NCBI GenBank assembly: GCA_026770025.1
Contig: JAMXDE010000012.1
Coordinates: 62,001-126,000 of the forward strand
Reading direction: 5' to 3'
Source: Craspedostauros australis
Taxonomy: Eukaryota; Bacillariophyta; Bacillariophyceae; Mastogloiales; Achnanthaceae
Length of the DNA: 64,000 nucleotides
The position numbers were made by a program, and so were the translations under genes. Under the pieces are notes generated by a model. That model was given only the letters and a program-made list of their open reading frames with translations. It was not told the origin of the DNA and searched no databases. Within the stretch, counting starts at the first letter, position 1. Each line of letters starts with the position of its first letter. Positions 62,701 through 64,000 of this stretch are shown here, piece by piece.

Positions 62701-64000
62701 TCATTCGAATGTTCTCGATGTGTCAAGGTACGACTTCTCGTGTTCACGTTGCAAGTCGGCCTTGATGTTCTTGGTGAATCCGTCGCTTGTGTTCTGCTCG
62801 GATTTGACAAAAATGATTTCGATGGTCTTGTTGATTACCATGTTCCTCACGTAGTGATGGCGCACGTCGATGTGTCGCGATCGTTGGGATGTTGATGGGT
62901 TCTTGGCGATGAAGATCGCTCCGATGTTGTCCACGCGGACCTTGATCGGTGTCTTCACTGGGACGCCCACACTTTCGAGTAGCTGCACGACGAAGAAGAT
63001 TTCCTTTGCCGCTTCGGAAAGGGCAACGTATTCTGCTTCGGATGAGCTGAGTGTGACGGCCTTCTGTGCCTTGGATCGCCAAAGGATTGGTACCTTGCAC
63101 AGGTATAGGATGAACCCTCCTACGCTGATTCTCGTGTTCTTGTCTCCTGCATATTCGCTATCACAGAAGAGCTCCATGTCCCAGCCGTCGTCGTCTGGAC
63201 GCGCTGGATGAATCTTCAATCCATAGTCCTTTGTATCAATCACATACTTTATGATCCGATACATCTCCTTCATTGCAGCCTTGGTGGGCCCGATTAATAC
63301 CTTGGAGAGTTCCCTCACAGGGTTCGCGATATCTGGTCGCGAGTGTTTGATGAGGAAGAGTAGCATACCGACGCCTCGGCGATATTCGGCATGTTCTTCC
63401 GGTCCGACCTTCTGCAGTCCGTTATCTTCGGATGGTCGTACGATGATTTGACCCGGGGTTCCCGGTGTCCCATAGCGCTGCATCTTCTCAACTTTGGCTC
63501 CGAACTCTTCGATGAGATGTCGGATGAGGTGTGGTTGACGCAATGTTGCTCTAGTCTTGTCATGGTTCAGTTCGATATTGCAGCTGAGGTAGTCTCCGAG
63601 TCCACGCTCGATTGTTACCTTGAATTTGCTGCCTTGGATGTCCTTCAGGAATGTCTCCAGTGCCTTGGAGTCTCCGCAACAGAAGCAATCGTCCACGTAG
63701 ATGGCCACGATCATGCTTCCTTCGTTCGTCTTCCTGTAGAACAGGCACGGGTCTGCTGCGCTCTGTTCGAAGTCGATATTCTTGAGGGTCGATACCAACA
63801 TCTTGAACCATTGCCTGGCGCTCTGCACAAGTCCGTAGATTGGCTTGTGTAGGGTCAGGGCTTCGTCTGGTTGATGATCCATCCCGTTGGGACAGTTCAT
63901 GTAGATCTCCTCGTCGAGGTCTCCATGTAGGAATGCCGTTACGACATCGACGAGTGCGCAGTCCATCTTCTTGATCAGCATGATCACCATCATGACCCGA
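62701..64000 (-). CDS. Ty1/copia pol: reverse transcriptase and RNase H, partial at right edge
   Basis: The minus-strand frame is open to the right edge and stops at 62701. Visible parts: RT motif VDVVTAFLHGDLDEEIYM, the YGLVQSARQWF block, the catalytic IYVDDCFCCGD, LGDYLSCNIEL, and RNase H (FCDSEYAGD, TLSSSEAEYVALSEAAKEI, RVDNIGAIFIAKN, RHIDVRHHYVRN). All catalytic residues are present and there is no frame break in the visible 1.3 kb, so this may be a young element. It is a close relative of the element at the left edge, although their LTRs differ. Gag, protease and integrase lie beyond the window. Confidence 0.94.
   Translation of the reverse strand, partial: RVMMVIMLIKKMDCALVDVVTAFLHGDLDEEIYMNCPNGMDHQPDEALTLHKPIYGLVQSARQWFKMLVSTLKNIDFEQSAADPCLFYRKTNEGSMIVAIYVDDCFCCGDSKALETFLKDIQGSKFKVTIERGLGDYLSCNIELNHDKTRATLRQPHLIRHLIEEFGAKVEKMQRYGTPGTPGQIIVRPSEDNGLQKVGPEEHAEYRRGVGMLLFLIKHSRPDIANPVRELSKVLIGPTKAAMKEMYRIIKYVIDTKDYGLKIHPARPDDDGWDMELFCDSEYAGDKNTRISVGGFILYLCKVPILWRSKAQKAVTLSSSEAEYVALSEAAKEIFFVVQLLESVGVPVKTPIKVRVDNIGAIFIAKNPSTSQRSRHIDVRHHYVRNMVINKTIEIIFVKSEQNTSDGFTKNIKADLQREHEKSYLDTSRTFE

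Noticed and set aside
1..64000. tRNA, rRNA or CRISPR features
   Set aside because: Eye scanning for B-box sequences (GGTTCGANNCC on either strand) gave only partial hits such as 20592 and 46943 without a cloverleaf. No regularly spaced repeat-spacer pattern was seen.

Overview
The window is nuclear DNA of a eukaryote, most likely a diatom or closely related ochrophyte alga. The evidence is: Ty1/copia polyproteins of the diatom CoDi type; genes with few GT-AG introns; an adenylate kinase with an ASAFAP-like bipartite plastid presequence; and a secretory UBA-thioredoxin-PUB-UBX protein resembling machinery of complex plastids. The species was not identified. No rRNA, tRNA or CRISPR array was recognised by eye.

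Positions 1-13.1 kb are a nested mobile-element pile-up. A copia element enters from the left edge (RNase H end 2-586, 3' LTR 606-1171). It sits inside the coding region of a second, unusual element lying on the minus strand (1172-3953). That element is itself split by a 644-bp insertion with 7-bp direct repeats (2326-2969). Head-to-head with it lies a longer copy on the plus strand (4995-8525): one 1176-codon frame broken by a single TGA. It encodes a protein with an apparent DDE-type integrase fold that I cannot assign to a named superfamily. This is the best candidate here for an undescribed system. Related repeats of about 200 bp lie inverted on either side of it (4311-4553 and 10795-10995), with more copies at 11.1 and 12.8-13.1 kb. 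A solo copia LTR (about 11308-11875) interrupts the tail of another retroelement ORF (11876-12560).

Positions 13.6-22.3 kb hold ordinary genes: a three-exon four-helix membrane protein with a CCxCCC motif, a type II membrane fucosyltransferase-like protein, the UBA-Trx-PUB-UBX protein and a double U-box protein. Positions 25.1-32.5 kb are a complete copia element with identical 664-bp LTRs, 5-bp target duplications and an intact 1838-aa gag-pol, so it is a very recent insertion.

Positions 34.3-55.8 kb hold a glutamine-rich HMG-box protein, a plastid-type adenylate kinase with one intron, a secretory-type multi-pass membrane protein, a probably myristoylated WD-repeat protein, a short hypothetical protein and deoxyhypusine hydroxylase, separated by long intergenic stretches. 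Positions 55.8-62 kb are gene-poor and contain decayed repeat sequence, including an old LTR fragment. The right edge is another copia element on the minus strand (LTR ending at 62680, reverse transcriptase/RNase H 62701-64000), a relative of the one at the left edge.
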